DNA of 64,000 nt. It comes from Haemonchus contortus (taxonomy: Eukaryota > Nematoda > Chromadorea > Rhabditida > Trichostrongylidae). Where the stretch lies: NCBI GenBank assembly GCA_000469685.2, contig LS997562.1, positions 2,566,492-2,630,491 of the forward strand. Direction: 5' to 3'. Positions 23,124 through 33,164 of this stretch are shown here, in pieces. The notes beneath the pieces were generated by a model. That model was not told where the DNA came from and ran no database searches. It was given only the letters and a program-made list of their open reading frames with translations. Made by a program: the position numbers and the translations under genes. The first letter of the stretch is position 1. Each line of letters begins with the position of its first letter.

Positions 23124-24180
23124 TCATTGCTCTCTTGGTTTGTTCAAATCGCGAAGATTGGCGAGGAATTTTTCCGGGGTGATGATCTGATCAGATCCTG
23201 CAACGACCGCAACCATTCAGCCTATCACTTGCGGTACTTTACTATGATTTAACTAACCTATAATTACTTGCCAAGGTTTCTTGGCTTGAGTTACTTCATA
23301 TGCTGCACGCATTTCGGAGTATGTCAGCCCTCCGATAACGAACACAATCAAACGTTGACCACTACGGTACTGAGCTTGCTGCTCCGTTCCTTGTGGGCCA
23401 TTGTCCATAACGTGCTGACGTCGGCGCTCTGAAAAGTTTGAAATCCCTATGAGTTTGCATTAAGAATTTTTAAACCCCCTATTCGAGTTCCGCATCAGAG
23501 TTCCATAGAAGTATCAGTAAAAATTACGGGCGACTATGCTACAGTGGCAACTTGGTGCACTTTCGCACACTTGTGGTCCGGATATCCAATCCTGATCGAA
23601 CAATTGCCCAGATCAACAAGTTTTTTAACTCTTTACGGCCGGTTGGTTGGTATCAGGCTCGTCTGGGAGGATGAAAGAACTGACGATTACTTGTTTTGTC
23701 ACCGCATTTCAGTGTGTAAGCCACATTCGATGGGGTTGATTAACGCCAAAGACCATACTCTTTACCACTTATCTACAGGTATATGTGAGAGCAGGAAGTT
23801 CCAAGAGGCAGGGACTTTCAATATTCACCGAATCAAAAAAGAGCTGCCTGGCCCTCGCAAATGTTAAATACATATAGTCATCGTAGTTGCCAAGGACCAT
23901 CAGCCACCCATCTGAAGCTAGCTGGGCACCACTTCCAGATCGGAAAGCTACTGACAAGGACGGGGCTAGGTATGACATTGCAGAATTTCATAGTTCATAC
24001 TTCTTCCATAAAAAAGGCAATTCAGTCCGTAAAAATCAACAAGGTTATGAAAACTTGAAAAGTCATTAGCTCACTTAATGAGAGGACTGTGAAGAGCATA
24101 CCTGAATGGCTGGTTAGTTTGATGACCGGCAAGGAATGGAAAGTTTTTCGTGTCAAGTTTATCGTCAATTGCATCCTCCA
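23124..24180 (-). pseudogene. unc-18: Truncated unc-18 copy (last three exons, unit 1)
   Basis: This matches the 3' end of the full unc-18 gene. The exon equivalent to exon 15 is 23124-23197 and is intact to TGA. The exon 14 equivalent is 23258-23428 and carries a net +1 shift after YGQW that leads to TAG. The exon 13 equivalent starts at 24102 (donor side) and is cut off at about 24180, keeping [19 protein letters not shown] with two replacements relative to the full gene. Exons 4-12 and the rest of exon 13 are deleted: the sequence jumps to intron-3 material at about 24230. With no 5' exons and a frameshift it cannot encode UNC-18. Confidence 0.9.
23571..23755 (+). repeat. tRNA-derived SINE fragment in the unc-18 pseudogene
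   Basis: The body GTTGGTTGGTATCAGGCTCG, CTGGGAGGAT-AAAG and TTGTCACCGCATTTCAGTGT matches 38261-38455 (the duplicated copy in unc-18 intron 13), 62520-62620 and, inverted, 60390-60495 and 62990-63110. The head retains a weak box-B-like TATCCAATCCTGATCG near 23583. Confidence 0.6.
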
Positions 24181-24229
24181 AATACCATCAGAATTATATA
24201 AACATGCTCAATTAGAAAATGGTTAAGGT

Positions 24230-24448
24230 TAGAGATATTCACATACAACTTCCTCACAACAGCCATGCTATATTACGCTATTTAAGAAAAAAAAAAGAAG
24301 ACTGCAACGGTTTCGCAATAATGCAAATCCCCACCACTCTCCCTGCCAAAAAAAACAACGACATAACAATCAGCTCAATCATGACCATCGCAAACAACAC
24401 ACGAAAAGGGAACCAGGGAGGCGAAAGCATCAAATTATAGTTCACGCT
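24230..24448. repeat. Fragment of unc-18 intron 3 next to the duplication junction
   Basis: It matches 42635-42858 inside intron 3 of the full gene (ATTACGCTATTTAAG, CAACACACGAA, GGCGAAAGCATCAAATTAT). It ends at the head-to-tail junction of the tandem duplication at 24452/24453. Confidence 0.85.
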
Positions 24449-24599
24449 CGGCTCGTAAGCAAGAAGTGAACCAAATTTCATAATCGTTCCCTATCAGTGC
24501 GGTCCCCCTTTGTCGAATTAAAACATATCGAAGAATCAAAGCTAGATTGTGTGTGAATAACAAAGGCGCTAGGATTCAATTTGGATTGGATCCTGTTCT

Positions 24600-25235
24600 C
24601 TAAGGCTCCCTATATCGTCAGTATTCCCCCCGCCCCTCTACTTCTATTGATTTTGCTCTCCAAGTCCACGGGGTCAGGAGTTATCGATTTCTCAGACATT
24701 TATTTCGCAAAAGCCCCGCCCTCAGTAGGCGGAGTCCGGTCCTACTACCCACCATAAGTGTTCGCATACTGCCGCCCGTCTTCCTACCTAGTTTGAGCGC
24801 CCCAGAGCCAATTCGCACACACCTCGCCTTCTATGCACGGGGTCCGGTCCTCCCACCTACCATAAGTGTCCCATCCTACTCCCCTATACTCCTGCCAAGT
24901 TTGAACGCCCCAGGCCAAATTGACAATCTTGGCGCGAACCCCGGCCTGATCCTGCCACCCACCATTAGTGTTCCCACCCTGCCTCGGGCACTCTATCCAA
25001 ATTTGAATTTTCTAGGTCCACTGAGATAGGAGTTATTATTTTCCGCTCAAACATTAATTTCGCGCAATCCCACCTTCTTTGGGAGGAATCCGATCCTGCC
25101 ACCTACCATATGTTTCCCATCCTGCCGCCTGTTCTCCTTCCAAATCCAAAAGCCCTAGATCCACGGGGACAGGAGTTATGAATTTCTTTACAAACAGACA
25201 GGATGGACAGACAGACGCGACCGCTTCATATAAGT
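24600..25235. repeat. GC-box repeat array, unit 2
   Basis: Five diverged monomers are marked by (G/A)TTAT-ATTT(C/T) at about 24680, 25030 and 25170 and by AAATTTGAA or AGTTTGAAC. A CCCCGCCCTCAGTAGGCGG box is near 24713. The array ends in GACAGACAGACGCGACCGCT followed by TATAAG, like 6525-6570. It is the counterpart of the arrays at 6340-6565. Confidence 0.65.
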
Positions 25236-26379
25236 GAGGATGATTGGTCAATTTTTTCCTGTTCTCGCTATTAACAACTAAAAAACCACTAATTCAAAAG
25301 TACATTCCACTGACGTTTTCACTAACCTGAAAGCTGCTTCGCTCATCTATCGCTTTGCAGACGCTTCTTGCCACTCAAATAAAAAGAATTCTAGCAGAAA
25401 GTGCTTCCATGAAGGCATATGTTTGCACAACACCAAGCAAGCTGATCAGTAGATTTATGCCAAGCTCTCTTTCTTTATATGTGAGAATCAGGAAGTTTTT
25501 TATAAGATCATCCCTCTCATGTGATTGATTTACTGTTTCTGATCGCATACTAGACACCACTTCCTTTTGACTTCGATCAGCGCTCTCTCAACAGTGATGT
25601 GATTTCAATTTCTACCCATTATTAGAAAGTTACTGGTTAGGAAGCGTAACGTGTGGATTAAGATTTCTAACTCAACAAGCTTTTACGTCATTCATATTCT
25701 TTAACACTTGCTATCCTTTTTTATTACCCTCTCTGATCGCGTTATCACCTAGATTCTTTGCCATTTCACGTCAATCTCGCCTATCGTCAAGTGGTGACAA
25801 CCGATACAAAACAACAACACACTTCATGAAACTGGAGCGACACTTTCGCTCGCTCATAAGAACGGCAACAACGGCTGGGGAAGAGCCTGGTACCACGCCT
25901 ACTCTGAGAAAGTGCTCCATGACACCCGGAAAAATGGAGAAAACGTTAGAACTTAAATGATGGCATTATAAGCCGTCTATCGAGAGCGCTTACTTCTAGA
26001 AAACTGTAAATGACGACCATCTACATCATGTATCTTTACATTAAGCGAGACATTCCAAAAATTGAGAAAGGGTCTGTAATCATTCGCTTTCTTATTTACC
26101 TCCCTGCCATCGTGGAATAAGTGTACTTCGCCGGAGATGAAATGATAATTTATCTGCCTCATACCATTTATCCGCACACGTCAAAGTAGGCATTTGATAG
26201 CATACCCAACGACGATCTCTTTGGCCACTATGTTGTTTAATGAAATCTAACGCAAAAATTGTGATAAGCATGTAAGCGCAGAGTTTCTACACGAATCTTC
26301 AATTGTAAAGACGTACAGTAGCGCTCAAAAGTATTAAGCGAAACTTTTCCGGTCGTATCTTTTGTCTTTACCCGCAGAA

Positions 26380-27755
26380 CCTCTCTCATTTATGGAGCAG
26401 AAACTTGGTGTGTCGGTTTTTCGGTATGTCGGTTTGTGTGTCTGTCCGTCCGAGAAATTCATGATTACGATAAAGGTGTGATATGGAAAACGTAGCTCTA
26501 CCCTACACTTCCTCCCTATACCTAAGTTGGTGGGTAGGTTGATGGGGTAGGGTGAGTACTGCGGAGTGAAGTGAGTGATGTGGAGTGAAGTGGGTACTCT
26601 AAAACTGTGATTTCGATCTGTGCATCGTGCTATGTATGTCTTTGCAAAAATTGGAGGTAATAATGTATGTAGATGAGACACCTCCCTTTTTTTCAACACA
26701 ATTTCAACAAAAGGAGGTTAGCCCGTAATTGCGCTCATTGGCATCTTTCATAGTCCACGACCGGTCCCGCGATCAGTCGCGCGATCGATCGCGCGACCGA
26801 TCGCGCGACTGATCGCGCGATCGCTCGACTGGTCACTTGACTGATCGCGCGGGACCGTCCACGGCGGCACCCATAACTAGCGCGGCCTCCTCGACCGATC
26901 GAGCGACCAGTGGCGCGATCAGTCAAGTGACCAGTCGAGCGACCAGTCGCTAGCGACTGGGGACCAGTCATAGTCCACGACTGGTCGCGCGACCGGTCGT
27001 GGACTATGAAAGATGCCATTGACGTTTCTCAGCCGAGAACATACATTTTTTTGATCTGAGCTTCAGGAGGGAAGGGGTGCCGAGGTGGATGAGTCAACTG
27101 AATATTCAACTCATACGCCATCCCAGCTTTTTGCACGTGGTAATCATCCCGTCCTCACCCCACCGCTCCTCCCTTATTGAGGCTTGGCTTCATACCATTT
27201 TCTTTGGCCTAGACCATTTCAAGTACAGGTCAGGTCGGCTACCCCTCCTCTGCACTCTGGCTCTCAGTGTTGGATAAAGCAATGCCCCTCCCCTAACTCC
27301 ACTTTCTTACTTGTTAGAAATTAGGAATGGGACCCGGTGAAAACTGAGCGCCCAACTGGTGGGATGTAAAAGAGGACAACAACGTTGGATCGCTACGTCG
27401 CTCAGTTCTGTTGAAGCATTTTCGGTGTAGAAGTGTTTTGGAGAGAATTGACTTATTGGTTAGTGCTGGGTGACTTATCATGATATAATATGGTAATCAG
27501 ATGTAATTGGAGCTATTGCGTAGGTTCAGCAGCTTTGAACATTGGTTCCACCTCTTACCAGGAGTCCTGATTAGTTGAATTCAGCTATTTTTCTTTCTTC
27601 GTTTTTCTTTCGAATAGAGTAATTAGGGTATTTTGCCGGCTTTATATAATCTGCACTAGCAGTACTCCTTTTGTAAGTCAGCTCCATCCCGTCGCATTAC
27701 AAATTTTCCTTTGTAAATTTATAGCGAAAGCAACGTTAAGGGCAGTTCATGAGAT
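26380..27755. mobile_element. Unit-2-specific insertion of about 1.4 kb
   Basis: Unit 1 passes directly from TTACCCGCAGAA (about 8608) to ATGATACT-TAC (about 8614). Unit 2 has extra DNA between the same landmarks. The insert begins with (GTCT)/GTCGGT-rich sequence and contains the CGATCG-rich foldback element at 26739-27020. No ORF with a recognisable domain is present. It may be one composite element or several events. Confidence 0.55.
26739..27020. mobile_element. CGATCG-rich foldback element
   Basis: Perfect inverted ends begin GGCATCTTTCATAGTCCACG at 26739 and continue with ACCGGTC; the inverse ends at 27019-27020. The interior is built almost wholly from permutations of GATCGCGCGACC and GACTGGTC, so it can fold in many registers. 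The flanks read ATT on both sides, a possible 3-bp target duplication. A 94-codon minus-strand frame through it is Arg/Ser-rich only because of the repeats. Confidence 0.8.
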
Positions 27756-27947
27756 AGTATGATATTTTACTATGCTGTCCCTAAGAGTTTCCCGAAAGAA
27801 CCATAGTCTTTCGAACTCGCAGGAAAGAGTAACGTATTTGAAAACGAAATTTTTATTGTAACTGCCTTATTAACACATTTGAGGTAGGCTTTATTTTTTA
27901 GTTTTTTGTAGACTTCACGTGTTTCTTTTTTTCTATTCTGATTTCTA

Positions 27948-28748
27948 TTAGGCCACTCTATTCAAGATACATGACCAGAACAGCAGAACTTCCTCAAGGA
28001 ACATGGTAGATTTGGTAATTGAACCAATGCTCGAGGATTTCTTGACGGTTGTGCTATCAGTTTCTTTTTGGGATGCATCGGTACTCACGGTGTCTGTTGA
28101 TATAGTCGCCGCGGTGGCACTCAACGACGTCGTCGTAGTATCCACGTAGAGTAATGATGTTGCTGTGAAGGTCATGGGTGGAGTCGCTTGAATCGAAAAA
28201 GCAATCGTTGGTTCTGATATTGTTGTTGCTGTTTCTGTTGTACTAGCCGTTGTGGAAATCATACTCCGTTCATCTTTCAAAGTAGTCGTTGAAGAAACGA
28301 TTGTTGCAGTTGTAGTAACTTCGGTAAAAGCCGTGGATGTTTTCGTAGTATTCGGTGTGGGAATCGCTGTTGTCGCCTCAAGACTGGTGCCCATCGATGC
28401 AGCTGTGGTAGTGACAGTGGTAGGAGATGGCGCAGTAGCAATGCTTTCGATCGGAGTCGATGCTCCTGTCGTTGTATTCGTATAGGGAATGGCTGCTATC
28501 GTTGTAATAGACCGTGAGGGGATCGAGGAAGTCGCAGAAGGAATAGTTGCTGACGTGCGAATCGTTTCTGTTGGAGCTGTCGCAGTTGTGTTATCACTTG
28601 AGGTTGACGTATTAGTTTCTGTTAATCTTGTAATAGTTGTGGTGGTAGTCATATTTGTAGATGGGGCAGTTGTTGTCAGTCCAAGTTCTATGAGATGAGC
28701 GATCGCTTCATCGACGCACTCCAGGTGCATGAAATCGTATATAGCTTC
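27948..28748 (-). CDS. Thr/Ser-rich mucin-like protein, unit 2 copy with a transposon-derived C-terminus
   Basis: This is the paralogue of 12097-13335. The exon starts after TTTCC-TGCAG at 28748 (EAIYDFMHLECVDEAIAHLI) and runs open for 266 codons to a stop at 27948. The Thr-rich part is shorter than in unit 1. After SSSIGSITKSTM the unit 1 protein ends in TTMLFESGIKKYDG. Here the frame crosses the junction at about 28000 and uses antisense Tc1-relic sequence, giving FLEEVLLFWSCILNRVA before the stop. The original stop codon and 3' flank are gone. The frame is still open, so the fusion could be expressed, but its polyadenylation and promoter are unknown. Confidence 0.55.
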   Translation of the reverse strand, partial: EAIYDFMHLECVDEAIAHLIELGLTTTAPSTNMTTTTTITRLTETNTSTSSDNTTATAPTETIRTSATIPSATSSIPSRSITTIAAIPYTNTTTGASTPIESIATAPSPTTVTTTAASMGTSLEATTAIPTPNTTKTSTAFTEVTTTATIVSSTTTLKDERSMISTTASTTETATTISEPTIAFSIQATPPMTFTATSLLYVDTTTTSLSATAATISTDTVSTDASQKETDSTTVKKSSSIGSITKSTMFLEEVLLFWSCILNRVA

Positions 28749-28849
28749 CTGCAAACATATGACTACATCATGTTGTATACTGTAACAAGCATTGGATAAC
28801 TATATAATCAAAAACGATAGAGTTCTTGGTTATCCAATACTCATAGTTA

Positions 28850-29049
28850 CTCCAGTATTTTGTTGTATTCTCGGAGAGCGATGAGCTCGTTTTTTTTAGG
28901 AGTACTCTGCCACAACGCTGAACTCTGAAAGATCTTTTTTGAAAAACCACCCTCTGGGGGATTTCTGGTTTCCGCATCATGTACTGCATGTGTAGGCTCC
29001 AAACACAGCGGTACCTCCAAATGTTCAGTTCCTGACCTTGGGTAAGCAT
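28850..29049 (-). CDS. Conserved candidate upstream exon of the mucin-like gene (unit 2)
   Basis: The ATG at 29049 opens MLTQGQELNIWRYRCVWSLH, the counterpart of the unit 1 reading from 13638. The frame is open to beyond 28800. An alternative frame (ISHAYPRSGTEHLE) is open to TAA after KILE. The splice connection to 28748 is not resolved. Confidence 0.3.
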
Positions 29050-30607
29050 GAGATATGGCCCTGGTCGCCACATAATCAAGATTCGCTCAACCAATAGATG
29101 TCGTCGGCGCTGCCCCTGTTCAGTTAAGCCTTACTGGGATCCTAAAGTCGGGGGCATGCCACTCGAATTATCTCTGATATATATGCACATGCAACATTCG
29201 TTTCTCTTTGAACGTCGAACCATATATGTCATGGTTGATGGAAGAGCCCACGGTTTTTCGACGATTTTCCCCTGTTAGTCGAGTGTTTCGCTATTCATTT
29301 CCGGATAATGATACAACAACAAATTACTCAAACTAAGCAGAACTCAATTTGTAATTTTATGCGAATTTTGAAAGAGATTCTGCCCATTTTCGGTTGAGAA
29401 ACATTTCGTTGAAGGACGAGATTGGGGAAAAGATCACACACCCTCCAAAAACACTCACACAGTTGCCCTAATCTGACCAGTATTTTTCATGTTATTTCCC
29501 ATGTACGTCTTAAGAGTACTATACTTCCAGCTACTCAAATGCTGTTAGCGTTCAAATGGCATTAATGATTGGCTAGAAAAAGACAGGATGTTTGATATTG
29601 GTGAAAGTGTATCGACGCGCCGCACACTCGTTATTATCGGGATTTCGGCTATTCTCACATGGCGTACAAAGACAGGGCATCAGGTATAAGTCAGAGCATT
29701 TCCCTACCGACAATCTTGGAGAAATCAGAAAACCGATGAAATAAAACACATGGGCGACTCTAGGTAACTTTGAATGGTAAAAAAAGCACTCCCCGACCTG
29801 ATGTAGCAAGGCACGATATGTTTGAAGATGTTCTACGATAAAATAACTGGGATGACCTTCGAGGATTGACCATGTGGCTTGTCTGATGGAAAGAAAAGGT
29901 CTACATAGAACCTAATGAGGACCCCTAAATTGTTTTCATTGGACAACGCACCCAGAGGTGGCCGTGTTTAACCGGTCATATAGATGCTGAAGCATTCACA
30001 GTAGAGCACATATGTTGAAAAGTCTAATAGCTGATCAGGGAGCATCGCATTATGTAGTAGTACAATAAAATAATAATAATAACAATAATGGAATAACAAT
30101 ATGAGAATAATGACATGAAATAAAATATGAAATCCCAGCTGCACTTAATTCTGGCTACATACAGTTCTGACCAACGACGACAATAAAGGGCATTTTTGTC
30201 GATTTTTGCTCACTTTAGCCGCTCACCGCGCAAGTGCGCACAACTTCAATCTTGTCCGAGTACCCCCTCCATGCCACTTCCTTTGCCATAATCCCTAACC
30301 TCAACCACTTTTTAGGAGCACCATATTTAGCAAATTCGATTTTCGCAGTTTCTTCGCCATCGTTGCACTATTCTGCCGTAACACTTCCGTAATTTTTAGA
30401 ATCACCTAAAATCGTCGTGTACTGAGACTTTATTATGGGCTGGGTTTCACTTCATTTCGCCATTGAGATGGAAGAAGGACTCATAGCGGTGGGGATAAAG
30501 AAGAATGAAGATGTTAACGAAGGATGTGATATGAGCGGTATAAAAGGGATGTGGAAGTAGGAACATTCATACCGTCAGTCTCTAAGATCGTCTAACTATA
30601 CCAGTAT
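29050..30607. other. Non-coding sequence shared with unit 1
   Basis: 29050-29550 and 29560-30410 match unit 1 around the mariner insertion. The empty mariner site is at about 29556-29562. A short (AAT)n-rich tract lies at 30058-30110. No gene is seen. Confidence 0.5.
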
Positions 30608-30611
30608 TTAA

Positions 30612-31144
30612 CCCATTGACGACCATGCAGTCCATATGTGGACTGCACTTTTGCGGCCGTGTGGGACCGTGCAGTCCACATGTGGACTGCAGTTGTAATT
30701 TTTGTTTTATTCATCTAAATCTCCACCTCTTTTCAATTTTTCTTCTCAAAACATTACATCAGGCCTAAATGAAATTACATACAGCGTAATCTAGAAAATC
30801 TTATAGTTTTGCAATTGTAAAGGTGTTTTTTTCGGAGGAGTACATTACCTTGGTACATACATACAAACTCATAATTGAATGACCGCTAGACCATGTGATG
30901 GCTCTATTATAAATATCAACAATCATTCAATAAGGCAATCCTATCGAACCCATTCGGAGGAACATTCGGAAAATCTTCTCTTTTCTCTTACGATTCTCCT
31001 TGAACTCCAAAAAACGGTCAAGCTGGACCACGTAGTCCACATGTGGGCCGCAGTCGCGAGTGGACGAAAAGCGCCGCTCCCTCGCGGCGCGCTTTTCGTC
31101 CACTCGCGGCGCTTTCCTCGCCAAACGTGATGGTCGTCAATGGG
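30612..31144. mobile_element. piggyBac-type MITE with a strong internal hairpin
   Basis: The 533-bp element begins CCCATTGACGACCAT and ends ATGGTCGTCAATGGG, a 14-15 bp inverted end. It is flanked by TTAA at 30608-30611 and TTGA at 31145-31148, which fits the TTAA target of piggyBac with one mutation. The interior repeats GCAGTCCA(C/T)ATGTGGACTGC at about 30627 and 30672. At about 31055-31110 it has a long GC-rich hairpin (GCGAGTGGACGAAAAGCGC against its inverse). Unit 1 lacks it. It has no coding capacity. Confidence 0.8.
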
Positions 31145-31259
31145 TTGAAAAACCGAATAAGCAGAATTGAATTTCTTTTAGCGACCATTTACGTGGAAAC
31201 ACATTCAAACTTTTCACTTGCTGATTACTGCAGTTTCATTCTATCTTATATTGCTTTTC

Positions 31260-32286
31260 ACCAGGGAAGGGTTTCACCTTCCCATGAGACTTCGATTCGA
31301 ATAGACCTGGGTATATCGATAGGGCTTGGAAAGTTATTAACAAATATGGAAATTAAAACTGCTAAATGAGTCTAATAAAAAAGTTGTGGACGTTCAAAGT
31401 TTGCATGCTAAAGCATGGAGGGATGGTGCCAGTTCATAAGCACTGTTGAACACAATGGCGCAAGGGTTCCGGTGGCGAAGTGGTAATGCTCTCTCCCTCC
31501 AAGAGAGAGATGAAGGTTTGCTTCCTGCTGTCGTTTTCGCTTTTGCAAAACATGCTTTCTTCCGAATAAAAGCTCCTAAACCGTTTTTTCTTACTAATTT
31601 AAGTTAGGGCTTTGAGATGTTGAGACATTTTTGTAACGCTCTTTCATTTTCAACACCGAAACACCCATACCCACACCCAGGATGAAAGTCTTGGTCACGC
31701 GAGAAAACTCAACATCGATGAAACAACCCAAAAAATGGGTGGAGCGATTGCGTGTTTTATTAACGGTTGTATAGAAAGCATATCTGCTTCACTCATTCCT
31801 TGGATTGTTTCATCAGTATTCAGTTTTTTACGCATATATGTTTTAATTGATTCGGTTACCCACTCCACTTCAATAAATTTTGAATAAGTGTGGTGATAGG
31901 TGGCAGAAAGGTGATCGCCTATGATAGCCGAAACAAAGCCCTAACTTAAATCAGTGAGAGAAAACGGTTTGGGGGCTTTTATTCGGATGAAAGCACGTTT
32001 TGCAAAAGCGAAAACGTCAACGGGAATAAAACCCTCATCTCTCACCTGTAGAGGGAGAGCACTACCATTACGCCACGGGAACCCTTGCGGCTGTTGCGGG
32101 CAACTGCGCTTATGAACTGGCACTAAATCCCCATGCTTCAACATGCAAACTTCGAACGTTCACCCCTTTTTTGCTAGACTCATTTAGCAGTTTTAATTTC
32201 TATATTTGTCAATAACTTTCCAAGCCCTATCGATATACCTAGGTCTCTATTCAAAGTTCCATGGGAAGTTAAAACCCTTCCCTGGT
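31260..32286. mobile_element. Long inverted-repeat element FB1 with tRNA-like sequence in each arm
   Basis: The left arm is 31260-31614 and the right arm 31934-32286, reverse complements with some divergence. Both ends read ACCAGGGAAGGGTTT. Inner sequences at 31700-31741 and 31791-31830 also pair (GATGAAACAA(C/T)CCAA). About 200 bp in from each end lies a tRNA-like segment pointing inward: left 31464-31535, with a 7-bp anticodon stem CTCTCTC/GAGAGAG and loop CCTCCAA (TCC, Gly-like). It is absent from unit 1, so it was inserted after the duplication. No transposase is seen. Confidence 0.75.
31464..31535 (+). ncRNA. tRNA-Gly(TCC)-like sequence in the left arm of FB1
   Basis: The D-arm-like GGCGAAGTGGTAATGC, the anticodon arm at 31489-31509 with loop CCTCCAA, and the T-arm-like AGGTTTGCTTCCT are in the right order and spacing. 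Box B is imperfect (GGTTTGCTTCC) and position 33 is C instead of T. It is probably a tRNA pseudogene carried by the element. The inverted partner is at about 32020-32095. Confidence 0.45.
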
Positions 32287-32899
32287 CAAACAAAAATTCT
32301 TATTTTAAAGAACCCACCATGGCCTTGAAAAGGCAGTGGAGGGTTTCATATCTCGTTGGTTCTTGTTGGTCTATTACACAATAACACTGGCTTCGAAGAT
32401 CGTTAAACTTGTCGTGATATTTGAACTCAACTTCTCCGCACGAATCCTTAAAACAGTGGTACAGTGCAAGCTTTCTATTGATCCTGATTTGTTACATTCA
32501 GAAGTATGAAGTTACTTGACGTTCTCTATTCGGCTTCGAAAAGAGTCCACCCATCAGACTTTCCCTCAGGGTCGTAACTGCGTTTTAATGCGCATTTGGC
32601 TTGCACAACTATCAATGAAAACCAGTCAAGGAGCAAGTTAGCAGCTTTAGATTATCAAAAAACGAGTTAGGGTTCCCAGTAGAAATGGGTTTTAACGGGC
32701 GCGGATGAGTATCTATTCAAAACTTGAGTTCTGCAGCAGCAGTGAGCACTCGAGGTTTTAGATTGGGGATGGGATTCTGTACAAACCTCCCTTCGTGTCA
32801 GGAATCGCAGTGCAATTGTAAGATCTGAATTACCAGCCAGTTATTACAGTGTCACAAGAATCACGGATTTGTCGCGGAAGTACAGGATGCCTAATGTCT

Positions 32900-33131
32900 G
32901 GGTAACGGAACTTCTCCCCGATTGCGGCATTCTCCCTTGCGGCATGCGGCAAATGTCACTGCAATTACCGTATCAATACCGCATTGGAACTGAAGGGAGC
33001 GGCCAGCCAATTCAAATAATCAAAGGACTCTCTACCTCACAAATTGCGCGCTCCAATCTTCCATCGCAATCGTGCGATACGCGGCAGGTGCGGCGTGCGC
33101 GGTGCCGTCTTCAGGGAGATGTTCCCGGACC
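32900..33131. mobile_element. MITE of the GGGTGTGGTAAC family, copy d, with perfect 10-bp target duplication
   Basis: The element starts GGGTAACGGAACTTCTCCCC and, read inward from the right, GGGTCCGGGAACATCTCCCT. It is flanked by CCTAATGTCT at both sides (32890-32899 and 33132-33141), identical over 10 bp. Unit 1 at about 18425 lacks the element. At 232 bp it is longer than the other copies. Confidence 0.85.
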
Positions 33132-33164
33132 CCTAATGTCTTACATCTCCATCGTTTCGATAAT

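Larger units (their letters stand above)
6124..24452. repeat. Tandem duplication unit 1 (about 18.3 kb)
   Basis: Unit 1 is collinear with unit 2. Matching anchors (unit 1 / unit 2) are: 6124 / 24453; 7815-8600 / 25590-26370; 8640-8848 / 27790-28000; 12144-14266 / 28001-29550; 17062-17790 / 29560-30410; 17866-18420 / 32288-32885; 18440-20550 / 33165-35670; 22830-24180 / 37510-38850; 24230-24448 / 42635-42858. The head-to-tail junction reads directly at 24452/24453, where intron-3 sequence of the unc-18 fragment passes into CGTAAGCAAGAAGTGAACC, the start of unit 1 at 6124. Identity differs between segments and was judged by eye only. Confidence 0.88.

Noticed and set aside
26735..27019. Arg/Ser-rich 94-codon frame
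   Set aside because: It lies wholly inside the CGATCG-rich foldback element and reflects the repeat words.
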